A DNA stretch of 64,000 nt from Nocardioides agariphilus (lineage in GTDB: Bacteria; Actinomycetota; Actinomycetes; Propionibacteriales; Nocardioidaceae), in assembly GCF_015352445.1 (NCBI RefSeq), contig NZ_JADKPO010000011.1:1-64000 (forward strand). Direction: 5' to 3'. Position numbers and translations under genes: made by a program. The notes beneath the pieces were generated by a model, which ran no database searches, was not told where the DNA came from, and was given only the letters and a program-made list of their open reading frames with translations. Shown piece by piece: positions 47,014 to 55,603 of the stretch (position 1 is the stretch's first letter; each line of letters opens with the position of its first letter).

Positions 47014-47640
47014 GTGAACGCCGCCGAGGATGCCCGCAGCGCGCTGAAGGTCGCCCGGGTGGCACTGGCGACCGCCGAGGCCGCTGCGCGTGCGGTGGGG
47101 GTCTTCGACGAACCTCGTGTGGTCACTGCCGAGCGCATCAACCTCGTCGGCCCCGACGGCGGGCTGCGGATGGTGATCACGGCCAACACCCACGAGATCT
47201 ACGCCCGCGGCGAGGTGATCGAGCACCCTGGTGGGCGCGGTGGTCCGGGCCTGATCTTCATCACCCCCGAGGGCACCGAGTGCGGCGGCATCACCTGGGA
47301 CGTCGACGGCGGCAGCTTCACCATCGACAGCTACGAGCAGGACCAGGCCATCTCGATCATCCACCGTGACGACGACGGGGTGCGCTCGAGCGTCATCGAG
47401 TTCATCGACCGGCCGTCGTGGTCACTGCTCGACATGATCACCGGCGGCCACGCGGGCCAAGAGCCCCGGGACGGACCCGTGACGCGGATGCGGCTGGCGC
47501 GCGAGGAGGACGGCACCGTCGGCCTGGTCATCAACGATCGCGAGGGCAACAAGCGGCTCTGGCTCGGCGTCGACAAGTACGGCAAGCCCTCCGTCGACCT
47601 GTTCGGCCCCAACGGCGGTCCGTCGGGCTCCCTGGGCTGA
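47014..47640 (+). CDS. conserved-looking hypothetical protein with beta-repeat layout
   Basis: A 208-residue protein of no family I recognise. An N-terminal helix (EDARSALKVARVALATAEAAARAVGVF) is followed by repeated short beta units ending in G-N/D-K/R motifs: ERINLVGPDGGLRMVITAN, FITPEGTECGGITWDVDGG, and GTVGLVINDREGNKRLWLGVDKYGKPSVDLFGPNGG. The pattern suggests a beta-helix or beta-solenoid. It has no signal peptide or membrane helix. GTG 47014 is chosen at the helix start; TTGATAAG just upstream may be a weak -10. A REP-like element follows its stop. Confidence 0.65.
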   Translation: MNAAEDARSALKVARVALATAEAAARAVGVFDEPRVVTAERINLVGPDGGLRMVITANTHEIYARGEVIEHPGGRGGPGLIFITPEGTECGGITWDVDGGSFTIDSYEQDQAISIIHRDDDGVRSSVIEFIDRPSWSLLDMITGGHAGQEPRDGPVTRMRLAREEDGTVGLVINDREGNKRLWLGVDKYGKPSVDLFGPNGGPSGSLG

Positions 47641-47642
47641 GT

Positions 47643-47662
47643 GGTCTCGACAAGCTCGACCA
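47643..47662. repeat. REP-like palindromic element, short form
   Basis: GGTCTCGACAAGCTCGACCA directly after the stop at 47640; possible terminator of the hypothetical gene. It is the reverse complement of the short REP form seen at 16425 and 39654. Confidence 0.75.
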
Positions 47663-47690
47663 CCTCGGGTCGCTCGAAGATCTGGGCGGG

Positions 47691-48143
47691 CTACAACCCG
47701 GTGCTGCGGCAGGGTCGGCGGCGCAGGGCGGCGACGTAGTCGGCGGGCGCGTCGGCGGCCTCGGCCGCGTCGGCGATCACCCCGAGGTAGGACGCGCTGG
47801 GCAGGCCGCCCTCGTAGGCGTCGAGCACGTAGGTCCACACCAGCAGCTCGCCGGTCATGGTCGAGACCCGGACCTTGGCCTTGCGGTAGAGGCCGGTCTC
47901 GGTGGACTCCCAGCCGTCGAGGCGCTCCTCGTCGTCGCGCGTGACGTCGTAGACGGCCACGAAGACCTGCTCGATCGGGTCCTCGACGATGGTCGACAGC
48001 GCGCCGTCCCAGCCGAGGTCCTCACCGCCGAACGTCAGCCGCCAGCCGACCAGCCAGCCGGTCGTGCGCAGCGGGGAGTGCGGACACCGCTGGCCCATCC
48101 GGGCCGGGTCGAGGTTCGACGCGTAGGCGGCGTACAGCGTCAC
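47691..48143 (-). CDS. gamma-glutamylcyclotransferase-like protein
   Basis: A 150-residue protein of the GGCT/AIG2-like cyclotransferase fold. The nucleotide- or glutathione-binding loop is YAAYASNLDPARM near the N-terminus (family motif YGSNL). WRLTFGGEDLGWDGALSTIVEDP and VFVAVYDVTRDDEERLDGWE follow as in the fold, the latter with a candidate catalytic Glu. It could release 5-oxoproline from gamma-glutamyl compounds. GTG 48143 is supported by TAGAGT 8 nt upstream and begins directly at the conserved strand. It diverges from lpd. Confidence 0.85.
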   Translation of the reverse strand: MTLYAAYASNLDPARMGQRCPHSPLRTTGWLVGWRLTFGGEDLGWDGALSTIVEDPIEQVFVAVYDVTRDDEERLDGWESTETGLYRKAKVRVSTMTGELLVWTYVLDAYEGGLPSASYLGVIADAAEAADAPADYVAALRRRPCRSTGL

Positions 48144-48151
48144 GGGGGTGA

Positions 48152-48157
48152 ACTCTA
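48152..48157 (-). promoter_or_regulatory. -10 hexamer for leaderless cyclotransferase-like gene
   Basis: TAGAGT on the minus strand, 8 nt before GTG 48143. Confidence 0.45.
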
Positions 48158-48203
48158 AAGCCTGCGGGCAGCCGTGCCCCGCAACGGCGACAGGGTGGGC
48201 CAA

Positions 48204-48209
48204 TAAGGT
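48204..48209 (+). promoter_or_regulatory. -10 hexamer for leaderless lpd
   Basis: TAAGGT, 6 nt before GTG 48216, in the short divergent region with the cyclotransferase-like gene. Confidence 0.45.
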
Positions 48210-48215
48210 GTCCTG

Positions 48216-49613
48216 GTGACTCACTTCAACGTGTTGGTGCTCGGAGCCGGACCCGGCGGCTACGTCGCGGCGATCCGTGCCGCACAGCTCGGCAAGTCGG
48301 TGGCAGTCGTCGAGGACAAGTACTGGGGCGGGGTCTGCCTCAACGTCGGCTGCATCCCGTCGAAGGCGTTGCTCAAGAACGCCGAGCTCGCCCACGTCCT
48401 CAACCACGAGAAGGACAAGTACGGCATCACCGGCGACGCCTCGATGGCCTTCGGGCCCACCCACGCGCGGTCGCGCCAGGTCAGCGCCGGCATCGTCAAG
48501 GGCGTCCACTTCTTGATGAAGAAGAACAAGATCACCGAGATCGACGGCTGGGGCACGATCACCGGCCCCCAGGCGGTCGACGTCAAGGACGCCGAGGGCG
48601 GCACCACGTCCTACTCCTTCGACAACCTCATCATCGCCACGGGCGCGACCGTGCGGATGCTGCCGGGCATGCAGGTCAGCCCCAACGTCGTGACCTACGA
48701 GGAGCAGATCCTCGACGAGGACCTCCCCGGCTCGATCATCATCGGCGGGTCCGGTGCCATCGGCGTGGAGTTCGCCTACGTGATGAAGAACTTCGGGGTC
48801 GACGTGACGATCGTGGAGTTCCTCGACCGGATGGTGCCCACCGAGGACGAGGCGGTCTCCAAGGAGCTGCTCAAGCACTACAAGAAGCTGGGCGTCAACG
48901 TGCTCCTGTCGACCAAGGTCGAGAACGTCGAGGACACCGGCTCCGGCGTCCGCGTCACGGTCAGCCCGGCCGCGGGCGGCGACTCCCAGGTGCTGGAGGC
49001 CGACAAGATGCTGGCGGCCTTCGGGTTCGCGCCGCGGCTGCAGGGCTACGGCCTCGAGGCGATCGGCGTCGAGACGACCGAGCGCGGCGCGATCGCCATC
49101 GACGACTACATGCGCACCAACGTGCCGAACGTCTACGCCATCGGCGACGTGACCGGGAAGTTCATGCTCGCCCACGTGGCCGAGGCGATGGGCATCGTGG
49201 CCGCCGAGACGATCGCCGGCGCCGAGACGATGCCGATCAACTTCGACATGGTGCCGCGGGCGACCTACTGCCAGCCCCAGATCGGGTCGTTCGGCTACTC
49301 CGAGGCCCAGGCCAAGGAGAAGGGGTACGACGTCAAGACGGCCACCTTCCCGTTCAGCGCCAGCGGCAAGGCACAGGGCATGGGCGACGCAGTCGGGTTC
49401 GTCAAGGTCGTGGCCGACGCGAAGTACAACGAGATCCTCGGCGCCCACATGATCGGCCCGGAGGTCACCGAGCTGCTGCCGGTGCTGACGCTGGCCCAGC
49501 AGTGGGACCTCACGGCCGACGAGGTCTCGCGCAACGTGTTCGCCCACCCGACGCTCACCGAGGCGGTCAAGGAAGCCGTGCACGGCATCGCCGGCCACAT
49601 GATCAACCTCTGA
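48216..49613 (+). CDS. lpd: dihydrolipoyl dehydrogenase
   Basis: A 465-residue flavoprotein disulfide reductase, the E3 component of 2-oxoacid dehydrogenase complexes. The FAD motif is [15 protein letters not shown]. The redox pair is C41-L-N-V-G-C46. The NAD motif is [14 protein letters not shown], the second FAD motif is YAIGDVTG, and the C-terminal active-site histidine lies in AHPTLTEA. It reoxidises dihydrolipoamide and passes electrons to NAD. GTG 48216 follows TAAGGT. A REP element separates it from the quinone-reductase paralogue. Confidence 0.96.
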   Translation: MTHFNVLVLGAGPGGYVAAIRAAQLGKSVAVVEDKYWGGVCLNVGCIPSKALLKNAELAHVLNHEKDKYGITGDASMAFGPTHARSRQVSAGIVKGVHFLMKKNKITEIDGWGTITGPQAVDVKDAEGGTTSYSFDNLIIATGATVRMLPGMQVSPNVVTYEEQILDEDLPGSIIIGGSGAIGVEFAYVMKNFGVDVTIVEFLDRMVPTEDEAVSKELLKHYKKLGVNVLLSTKVENVEDTGSGVRVTVSPAAGGDSQVLEADKMLAAFGFAPRLQGYGLEAIGVETTERGAIAIDDYMRTNVPNVYAIGDVTGKFMLAHVAEAMGIVAAETIAGAETMPINFDMVPRATYCQPQIGSFGYSEAQAKEKGYDVKTATFPFSASGKAQGMGDAVGFVKVVADAKYNEILGAHMIGPEVTELLPVLTLAQQWDLTADEVSRNVFAHPTLTEAVKEAVHGIAGHMINL

Positions 49614-49621
49614 CATCTCGT

Positions 49622-49658
49622 TGGTCGAGGAGGTTGCGCCAGCAACCGTCTCGAGACC
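49622..49658. repeat. REP-like palindromic element, 37-bp form
   Basis: It begins TGGTCGAGGA and ends GTCTCGAGACC with centre GGTTGC-GCCA-GCAACC. It lies in the lpd-lpdA gap and has the same length and ends as the mutB-internal element. Confidence 0.8.
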
Positions 49659-49672
49659 CCGGAAGGACACTG

Positions 49673-51073
49673 ATGGAGCGGTCCCCGCAGCGGGTGGTCG
49701 TCGTCGGCGGTGGGCCAGGAGGATACGAAGCGGCCCTCGTCGCCGCGCAGCTTGGCGCCACCGTCACGGTGGTCGACTCCGACGGCATCGGCGGCTCAGC
49801 GGTGCTGACCGACTGCGTGCCCAGCAAGACCCTGATCGCCACGTCGGACCTGATGACCGAGGTGGCGGGTGCGCAGGAGCTCGGCGTGCGGCTCACCGAC
49901 CCCGACGGCGACGCGGCGACGACGGTCACCGTCGACCTGGGCAAGGTCAACCGCCGCGTCAAGAAGCTCGCGGCCGACCAGTCCGCCGACATCGCGACCC
50001 GGCTGGCCAAGGAAGGCGTCGACGTCGTCCAGGGCCTCGGTGAGCTGGCGGGCGCAGACCGTGTCCTCGTGGACACCAGTGGCAAGGAGACCGTGCTGCG
50101 GGCCGACGTCGTGCTGGTCGCGACCGGCGCCGCGCCGCGCACCCTGCCCACCGCGCAGCCCGACGGCGAGCGGATCCTCACCTGGGAACAGGTCTACGAC
50201 CTCGACGAGGTGCCCTCGCACCTGGTCGTCGTCGGGTCCGGTGTGACGGGCGCCGAGCTCGCCTCGGCGTACCTCGCACTCGGCATCCCCGTCACCCTCG
50301 TGTCCTCGCGTGACCGCGTGCTGCCCGGCGAGGACGCCGACGCCGCGGCGGTGCTGGAGGACGTGCTGACCCGGCGCGGCATGAGCGTGCTCTCCAGGTC
50401 GCGGATGGCGTCGGTCGAGCGCCACGGAGACTCCGTCGTGGTCACGCTCACCGACGGCCGCACGGTCGAGGGCTCCCACTGCATCCTGGCTCTCGGCTCG
50501 GTGCCCAAGACATCCGGTATCGGCCTCGAGGAGGCCGGCGTCCACCTCGACGACGGCGGGTTCGTGCAGGTCGACCGCGTCTCCCGCACGACGACGAGGG
50601 GCGTCTACTCGGCGGGCGACTGCACCGGTGTGCTCATGCTCGCCTCGGTGGCCGCGATGCAGGGCCGGATCGCCATGTGGCACGCGCTCGGCGACGCCGT
50701 CGCTCCGCTCGACCTCGGGCAGGTGTCCTCGAACGTGTTCACCTCGCCGGAGATCGCGACCGTGGGGTGGTCACAGCGGGCCGTCGACGCGGGCGAGGTG
50801 CAGGCCGACCAGGTGACCCTCCCGCTCGCGGGCAACGCCCGCGCCAAGATGCAAGGCGTCCAGGACGGCTTCGTGAAGCTCTTCTGCCGGCCCGGCACCG
50901 GCGTGATCGAGGGGGGCGTGATCGTCGCTCCCCGCGCGAGCGAGCTGATCCATCCGGTGACCCTCGCGGTGGCCGAACGCCTCACCGCCGACCAGCTCGC
51001 CCACGCGTTCACGGTGTACCCGTCGATGAGCGGTTCGGTCGCCGAGGCGGCGAGGCGGATGCACCGGATGTGA
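49673..51073 (+). CDS. lpdA: NAD(P)H-quinone dehydrogenase, LpdA-type flavoprotein
   Basis: A 466-residue paralogue of Lpd. The FAD motif VVVGGGPGGYEAALVA and C-terminal YPSMSGSVAEAA are present. Where Lpd has CxxxxC this protein has GGSAVLTDC: the first cysteine is alanine (A43) and only C48 remains, and the C-terminal His of AHPTLTE is replaced. M. tuberculosis LpdA (Rv3303c) shows the same loss and acts as an NAD(P)H:quinone reductase. It would reduce quinones with two electrons and help against oxidative stress. ATG 49673 is preceded by GGAAGGA. Confidence 0.9.
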   Translation: MERSPQRVVVVGGGPGGYEAALVAAQLGATVTVVDSDGIGGSAVLTDCVPSKTLIATSDLMTEVAGAQELGVRLTDPDGDAATTVTVDLGKVNRRVKKLAADQSADIATRLAKEGVDVVQGLGELAGADRVLVDTSGKETVLRADVVLVATGAAPRTLPTAQPDGERILTWEQVYDLDEVPSHLVVVGSGVTGAELASAYLALGIPVTLVSSRDRVLPGEDADAAAVLEDVLTRRGMSVLSRSRMASVERHGDSVVVTLTDGRTVEGSHCILALGSVPKTSGIGLEEAGVHLDDGGFVQVDRVSRTTTRGVYSAGDCTGVLMLASVAAMQGRIAMWHALGDAVAPLDLGQVSSNVFTSPEIATVGWSQRAVDAGEVQADQVTLPLAGNARAKMQGVQDGFVKLFCRPGTGVIEGGVIVAPRASELIHPVTLAVAERLTADQLAHAFTVYPSMSGSVAEAARRMHRM

Positions 51074-51173
51074 GGCCCGAGAACCGGTGAGCAGGAGTCG
51101 GCCGGCCCAAACCAACGCTCACTCACCGCGAGTCGGGCTCGCCTCACGCTGGCGATGGCCTCACCATGAAGCG

Positions 51174-52514
51174 ATGAAGCCGGTCAGCAGAGTTGTCACG
51201 TCCGCATCGGTGATCTCGCTCGTAGGCGCCCTCCTGGTGCTTCCCGGTGTCCTCGGCGTCGCCGACGCAGCGCCGACTCGTGCCGCGAAGGCGATGAAGT
51301 GCAAGGGACGGGTGGCGACCATCGTCGGCACCAACGGTCCCGACGTCATCAAGGGCACCCCGGCCATGGACGTGATCGCGGCCCTCGACGGCGACGACCG
51401 CATCCAAGGTGGCGACGGCAACGACATCATCTGCGGAGGCGGCGGCCGCGACTTCATCGACGGCGGCCGCGGCGACGACAAGCTCTTCGGCGGTCTCGAC
51501 GGACGCTCCGAGACGCGCAACAGCGACGGCGAGCGGCTCGTCGTCGGCGACGTCATCGAGGGCGGCAAGGGCGACGACCTCATCGACCTGGGCTACGACC
51601 CGCGCCAGCTGGCCTTCGGGTCGGTCGAGCGCGACCGCCTGTCCTACAAGGGCGCGAAGTTCAAGATGACGATCACCCTCGGCACGCCGCGCCACCGCGG
51701 ACGAGCCACTGGAGAGGGCAACGACATCCTCGAGAAGCACCCGTACCTCACCGTCCTCGGCTCCGAGCAGGGCGACCGGGTCATCGGCTCCCCGTGGGAC
51801 GACCAGATCCTCGGCCGCGGTGGCCGCGACGAGATCGACGGCGGTCCGGGACGCGACGTCCTGGTCGACGGGCTGGTCTCCGACACGAGCGTCGACGACA
51901 TCCTGCGCGGTGGCCTCGGCAACGACGAGTTGATGTCCTACGCCGGTCACGACATGCTCGACGGCGGCCGGGCCGGCGACCTGATCACCTTGGACCGTCC
52001 CTCAGCCGGACCGGTGACGCTGCTCGGCGGTCCCGGCGACGACGTGTTCACCCTGACCGACATCACCTCCGCGGCCTGCATCAACCTCGACGGCGGCGTC
52101 GGCGCCGACGAGGTCGTGCCGACGGTGAAGAGGTCGGTGCGCATCGGCAAGCTGGACGCCGACCTGCGCAGTGGCGCGTTCGGGTTGCGCAAGGTCAGCG
52201 GTGACAGCTGCGGCATCGTCAAGGCCGTCGAGACGCTGACCCTCGACAACGCCTATTCCGCGATCCTGCGGTGGTTCGTGATCGGCACCGCGGCCGCAGA
52301 GACCGTGATGATGAGCAACGGCGGCAGCATCGTGGCCACGATGTCCGGCGGCGACGACCGTGTCGTCGCCACGACGGGCGACGACACCCTCAAGGGCGGC
52401 CCGGGCGACGACCGGCTCTACGGCGGTCTCGGACAAGACACCGCCGAGGGCGGCCGGGGCACCGACACCTGCCGCCAGGTCGAGGTCGAGAAGAGCTGCG
52501 AGCTGCCCGACTGA
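51174..52514 (+). CDS. secreted RTX-like calcium-binding repeat protein
   Basis: About 446 residues. A Sec signal peptide (SVISLVGALLVLPGVLGVADA) precedes a mature protein built from Gly/Asp nonapeptides of the RTX type, for example GGDGNDIICGGGGRDFIDGG and GGPGDDRLYGGLGQDTAEGG. It would fold as a Ca2+-dependent beta-roll outside the cell. A central segment without repeats (LTSAACINLDG...) includes four or five cysteines, unusual for RTX proteins. No type I secretion genes are nearby, consistent with Sec export. ATG 51174 is used; ATG 51166 is out of frame. Confidence 0.85.
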   Translation: MKPVSRVVTSASVISLVGALLVLPGVLGVADAAPTRAAKAMKCKGRVATIVGTNGPDVIKGTPAMDVIAALDGDDRIQGGDGNDIICGGGGRDFIDGGRGDDKLFGGLDGRSETRNSDGERLVVGDVIEGGKGDDLIDLGYDPRQLAFGSVERDRLSYKGAKFKMTITLGTPRHRGRATGEGNDILEKHPYLTVLGSEQGDRVIGSPWDDQILGRGGRDEIDGGPGRDVLVDGLVSDTSVDDILRGGLGNDELMSYAGHDMLDGGRAGDLITLDRPSAGPVTLLGGPGDDVFTLTDITSAACINLDGGVGADEVVPTVKRSVRIGKLDADLRSGAFGLRKVSGDSCGIVKAVETLTLDNAYSAILRWFVIGTAAAETVMMSNGGSIVATMSGGDDRVVATTGDDTLKGGPGDDRLYGGLGQDTAEGGRGTDTCRQVEVEKSCELPD

Positions 52515-52557
52515 GTCACGGGGCCCGGCTCCGGGCCGAACTTCGGGGCCCGCTGGC

Positions 52558-52563
52558 TACTCT
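52558..52563 (+). promoter_or_regulatory. -10 hexamer for leaderless SpoIID/LytB-like gene
   Basis: TACTCT, 8 nt before ATG 52572. Confidence 0.4.
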
Positions 52564-52571
52564 CACTCGAC

Positions 52572-53792
52572 ATGCCTCGGACCTCACACCTCGTCATCCC
52601 ACTCGCCCTCCTGAGCTGTACGGCGCTCGCGCTGGGCGCCGTACCCGGTGCAGTCGCTGCTGCGCCGGCCGCCCAAGCGGCCGAGGTCTGGACGATCGGC
52701 GCGGGATCGACGATCAAGGTCGACGGCTTCGGCTACGGGCACGGCCGCGGGATGTCGCAGTACGGCTCCGAGGGCGCCGCCCTGCAGGGCCTCACGAGCG
52801 CCCAGATCATGGACTTCTACTACCCCGGTACGACGGCGGGTCAGGCCAAGGGCCAGGTCAAGGTCTGGATCTCCGGCGACCGCGACAACGTGCTCACCGT
52901 GCTGCGTCGACCGGGCCTCGCGGTGCGCGACCTCGTCACCAAGAAGAAGATCGTGCTGCCGGACAGGAACACCCGTCGCTGGCGGCTCAAGGCCGGCTCG
53001 GGCACCAAGACCGTCGTGTCGTTCTACCGCGGCGGCTGGGTCAGGTGGCGCACCCTCGGCGGCGACGCCGAGTTCACCGCCGGGGGCGCTCCGGTGACGC
53101 TGGTGCTCGCGACGGGCAACGTTGCCTACCGCGGCGGGCTCGCCTCCCGCGCTCCGAGGCCGGGCAGGGCCAAGCGGATCACCGTCAACCGCGTGCCGTT
53201 GGAGAGCTACCTGCGGGGCGTGGTGCCGCGCGAGACCTTCCCGAGCTGGCACCAGGCGGCGCTGGAGGCGCAGGCGATCGCGGCGCGCACCTACGCAGCG
53301 TGGGACCGCAGTACGCCGTCCTCGAAGCTCTACCAGATCTGCGACACCACCTCCTGCCAGGTCTATGGCGGCTTCAGCGCCGAGTACGCCTCGACCGACA
53401 CCGCCATCGCGGCCACGCGCTTCTCCGTGCGGCTCGACGGGGCAGGCAAGCCGGCGTTCACGCAGTTCTCCTCGAGCAACGGTGGCTGGACCGTGGCCGG
53501 CTCGCAGCCCTACCTGGTGGCCAAGGCCGACCCGTACGACGGGTGGTCGGGCAACAAGGTCGGCACCTGGCACGACGTGCCGCTGACCGCCGGCAACGTC
53601 GAGCGCAACTACCCGGCGATCGGCTCCCTGACCAAGATCTCGATCGACACGCGAGACGGGCACGGCGACCTCGGCGGACGGGTGCTGAAGATGACCCTGA
53701 CCGGCACCGGCGGCAGCGTGCAGACGACCGGGGAGGACTTCCGTCTGCGGGTGGGGCTCCGGTCGAGCTGGTTCGTCCTCAAGGTGAGCTGA
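52572..53792 (+). CDS. secreted SpoIID/LytB-domain protein
   Basis: A 406-residue exported protein. The signal peptide ends near AQAAE. FGYGHGRGMSQYGSEGAALQG marks the start of the SpoIID-like module. The core VPLESYLRGVVPRE is near 210, followed by ALEAQAIAARTYA and FSSSNGGWT. SpoIID is a peptidoglycan lytic transglycosylase and LytB modifies amidase activity; in non-sporulating actinobacteria the domain probably acts on cell-wall glycan. It is separated by 57 bp from the RTX-like gene. Confidence 0.9.
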   Translation: MPRTSHLVIPLALLSCTALALGAVPGAVAAAPAAQAAEVWTIGAGSTIKVDGFGYGHGRGMSQYGSEGAALQGLTSAQIMDFYYPGTTAGQAKGQVKVWISGDRDNVLTVLRRPGLAVRDLVTKKKIVLPDRNTRRWRLKAGSGTKTVVSFYRGGWVRWRTLGGDAEFTAGGAPVTLVLATGNVAYRGGLASRAPRPGRAKRITVNRVPLESYLRGVVPRETFPSWHQAALEAQAIAARTYAAWDRSTPSSKLYQICDTTSCQVYGGFSAEYASTDTAIAATRFSVRLDGAGKPAFTQFSSSNGGWTVAGSQPYLVAKADPYDGWSGNKVGTWHDVPLTAGNVERNYPAIGSLTKISIDTRDGHGDLGGRVLKMTLTGTGGSVQTTGEDFRLRVGLRSSWFVLKVS

Positions 53793-53866
53793 GCGGCTCA
53801 GGTCGCGACGGGCCGGCCCGTACCCGGCGTGCTGGTCACCGGACGGCGTTCGTCCGGATCACCCCC

Positions 53867-53872
53867 TAGCGT
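53867..53872 (+). promoter_or_regulatory. -10 hexamer before the DinB gene
   Basis: TAGCGT, 7 nt before ATG 53880. A GGGAGG ribosome-like site occupies the same gap, so either leaderless or led translation is possible. Confidence 0.4.
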
Positions 53873-53879
53873 GGGAGGC

Positions 53880-54653
53880 ATGACCGAAGGCTTCCAGGAC
53901 CTGACGGGGTCGAGGTTCGAACGTGCGGACCTGCAGGGCTCGAGTTTCGACATGGTGCTGCTCAACGGCTCACGCATCGACAACGCCGACCTCCACCGGG
54001 TGACGATGCGGGGCGTCGAGATCTCCGACACCACGATCAGCGGCGAGATCAAGAACCTGGTGATCAACGGCGTCGACGTGGCACCGCTGGTCGACGCCGA
54101 GCTGGACCGGATGTATCCCGACAAGCCGAAGTTCCGCCCGGTCACCGCCGACGGGTTCCGCGACGCGTGGGACATCAACCAGCGCCTCTGGAACCTCACC
54201 GTCGACCGGGCCCGTCGGCTCGCGCCAGAGCAGGTGCACGAGTCCGTCGACGGCGAGTGGTCGTTCGTCCAGACGTTGCGGCACCTGGCGTTCGCGACCG
54301 AGTCGTGGGTCGGGCGCGGCATCCTCGGTGACCCGAGCCCGTGGCACGCACTCTCGCTGCCGTGGGACCAGATGCGGCCGACCGAGGGCGTGCCACACGA
54401 CAGGGAGGCCCGTCCGTCGCTCGACCAGGCGCTGGCCCTGCGCCAGGACGCGATGGCACTCGTCCGCCGGGTGGTCGACGACCTGACCGACGAGCGGCTC
54501 GGCCAGACCTCCGACCCGCTGGTCGGGCCGGGCTGGCCTCCGGAAGGCGACCGGCTCGAGGTCCGTCAGTGCCTGCTCGTCGTGCTCAACGAGGAGTGGT
54601 GGCACCGGATGTACGCCGAGCGGGACCTCGCCGTGATCGAGCAGGGGATCTGA
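53880..54653 (+). CDS. DinB-like protein with N-terminal pentapeptide-type repeats
   Basis: A 257-residue protein. The first 60 residues read as weak pentapeptide repeats (SRFERADLQGSSFDMVLLNGSRIDNADLHRV). The rest is a four-helix DinB/MDMPI-type bundle: WDINQRLWNLTVDRARRLAPEQV, QTLRHLAFATESWVGRGILG with one metal-type His, and NEEWWHRMYAERDL with another. DinB superfamily members are metal-dependent thiol transferases or of unknown activity. ATG 53880 matches GGGAGG and TAGCGT. A small DUF1905 gene follows after 2 bp, probably in the same transcript. Confidence 0.83.
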   Translation: MTEGFQDLTGSRFERADLQGSSFDMVLLNGSRIDNADLHRVTMRGVEISDTTISGEIKNLVINGVDVAPLVDAELDRMYPDKPKFRPVTADGFRDAWDINQRLWNLTVDRARRLAPEQVHESVDGEWSFVQTLRHLAFATESWVGRGILGDPSPWHALSLPWDQMRPTEGVPHDREARPSLDQALALRQDAMALVRRVVDDLTDERLGQTSDPLVGPGWPPEGDRLEVRQCLLVVLNEEWWHRMYAERDLAVIEQGI

Positions 54654-54655
54654 GC

Positions 54656-54946
54656 GTGCTCGAGCTGAGCTTCACCGGGACCGTCATCGAGTGGCGCGGC
54701 CCGGCGCCGTACTACTACCTCCCGCTGACCGAGGAGGCGGCCGAGGATGTGCACGAGGTGCGGCAGGTCGCGACGTACGGCTGGGGCGTGATCCCGGTGA
54801 CCGCGCGGATCGGCGAGGTGGAGTTCGAGACCTCGCTGTTCCCCAAGGACGGCGGGTACCTGCTGCCGCTCAAGGACGCCGTGCGCCGGCCCGCCGCGAT
54901 CACGGTCGGCGACGAGATCAGCGTCGAGGTGACGGTGCGGTTCTAG
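54656..54946 (+). CDS. DUF1905 family protein
   Basis: A 96-residue protein with the whole DUF1905 layout: FTGTVIEWRGPAPYYYLPLTEE, a central GWGVIPVTARIG, and GGYLLPLKDAVRRPAAITVGDEISVEVTV. The fold is a small beta-barrel of unknown function, often next to YdeI or DinB genes. The GTG at 54656 begins 2 bp after the DinB stop. Confidence 0.88.
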   Translation: MLELSFTGTVIEWRGPAPYYYLPLTEEAAEDVHEVRQVATYGWGVIPVTARIGEVEFETSLFPKDGGYLLPLKDAVRRPAAITVGDEISVEVTVRF

Positions 54947-54990
54947 GAACGCAAGGACCGTCGCGACTCCCTGCAACCCGCGGGTGCGTT

Positions 54991-55581
54991 TCAAGAAGCT
55001 GGCGGTGAGGGGGGTTCGGGGAGGGTGGGGGCGTCGGTGGGGTAGAGGCCGGCGACGAAGCCGTAGACCTGGTCGCCGGACCTCGGGATCTGGGCGAACC
55101 TGCGGGCGACCTCCTGTACTTCGGCCCAGAAGGCCCGCACGTCCTCGATCGGGATCCGGGCATGCACGAGCGTGCAGCGGAGGTCGTCGGCGTCCTTGGC
55201 CCGGCGTGACTCGCCGTAGGCCGTGGCGAGGCCGTCGATGTTGGCGACCATCGCGATGTCCTCGTCGGAGGAGAGCGCGCCGATGTAGATGGTGCGGGCG
55301 ACCCGGCCGTAGTAGCGCTCCTCGATCGCGCGCACCCGCTGGGTGCGCACCACCTTGAGCAGGCCGGCGTCGACCAGCTGGTTGACGTGGTAGGCGACGG
55401 TGCTCTTGGGTCGCTGGACCGCCTCCGCCAGCTCGGTCACCGTCGCCGCCCGCTCGAGCAGCAGCTCGAGCAGCGTGCCACGCAACGCGTCGGCCAGCGC
55501 GCGCAGCTGCACGGGCGCCGCGACCACGACCATCTCGTCGAGGTCGTAGTCCGGGATCTGAGGGGGCGGGTTGACCGACAT
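54991..55581 (-). CDS. ArsR/winged-helix transcriptional regulator
   Basis: A 196-residue protein. Residues 20-85 form a winged helix: LRALADALRGTLLELLLERAATVTELAEAVQRPKSTVAYHVNQLVDAGLLKVV. The C-terminal half (RYYGRVARTIYIGALSS onwards) is an effector or dimer domain without metal-binding cysteines, so it is not a metal sensor. It is divergent from the dienelactone hydrolase-like gene, with a near-palindrome in the shared promoter region that it probably binds. Confidence 0.88.
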   Translation of the reverse strand: MSVNPPPQIPDYDLDEMVVVAAPVQLRALADALRGTLLELLLERAATVTELAEAVQRPKSTVAYHVNQLVDAGLLKVVRTQRVRAIEERYYGRVARTIYIGALSSDEDIAMVANIDGLATAYGESRRAKDADDLRCTLVHARIPIEDVRAFWAEVQEVARRFAQIPRSGDQVYGFVAGLYPTDAPTLPEPPSPPAS

Positions 55582-55587
55582 TGTCAG

Positions 55588-55603
55588 AACATTCTAGATT
55601 GTT
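55588..55603. promoter_or_regulatory. candidate operator of the ArsR-type regulator
   Basis: AACATTCTAGATTGTT, a 16-bp palindrome with one mismatched pair around CTAG, 7 bp from the regulator start and 40 bp from the hydrolase gene. It is AT-rich against its surroundings. Confidence 0.6.

Noticed and set aside
51174-52514. RTX-like protein as a type I secreted toxin
   Set aside because: It has an N-terminal Sec signal and no secretion ATPase or acylation genes nearby; no toxin domain.
54963-54985. ACCCGCGGGT palindrome after the DUF1905 gene
   Set aside because: Only a 10-bp core in GC-rich sequence with no loop; expected by chance.
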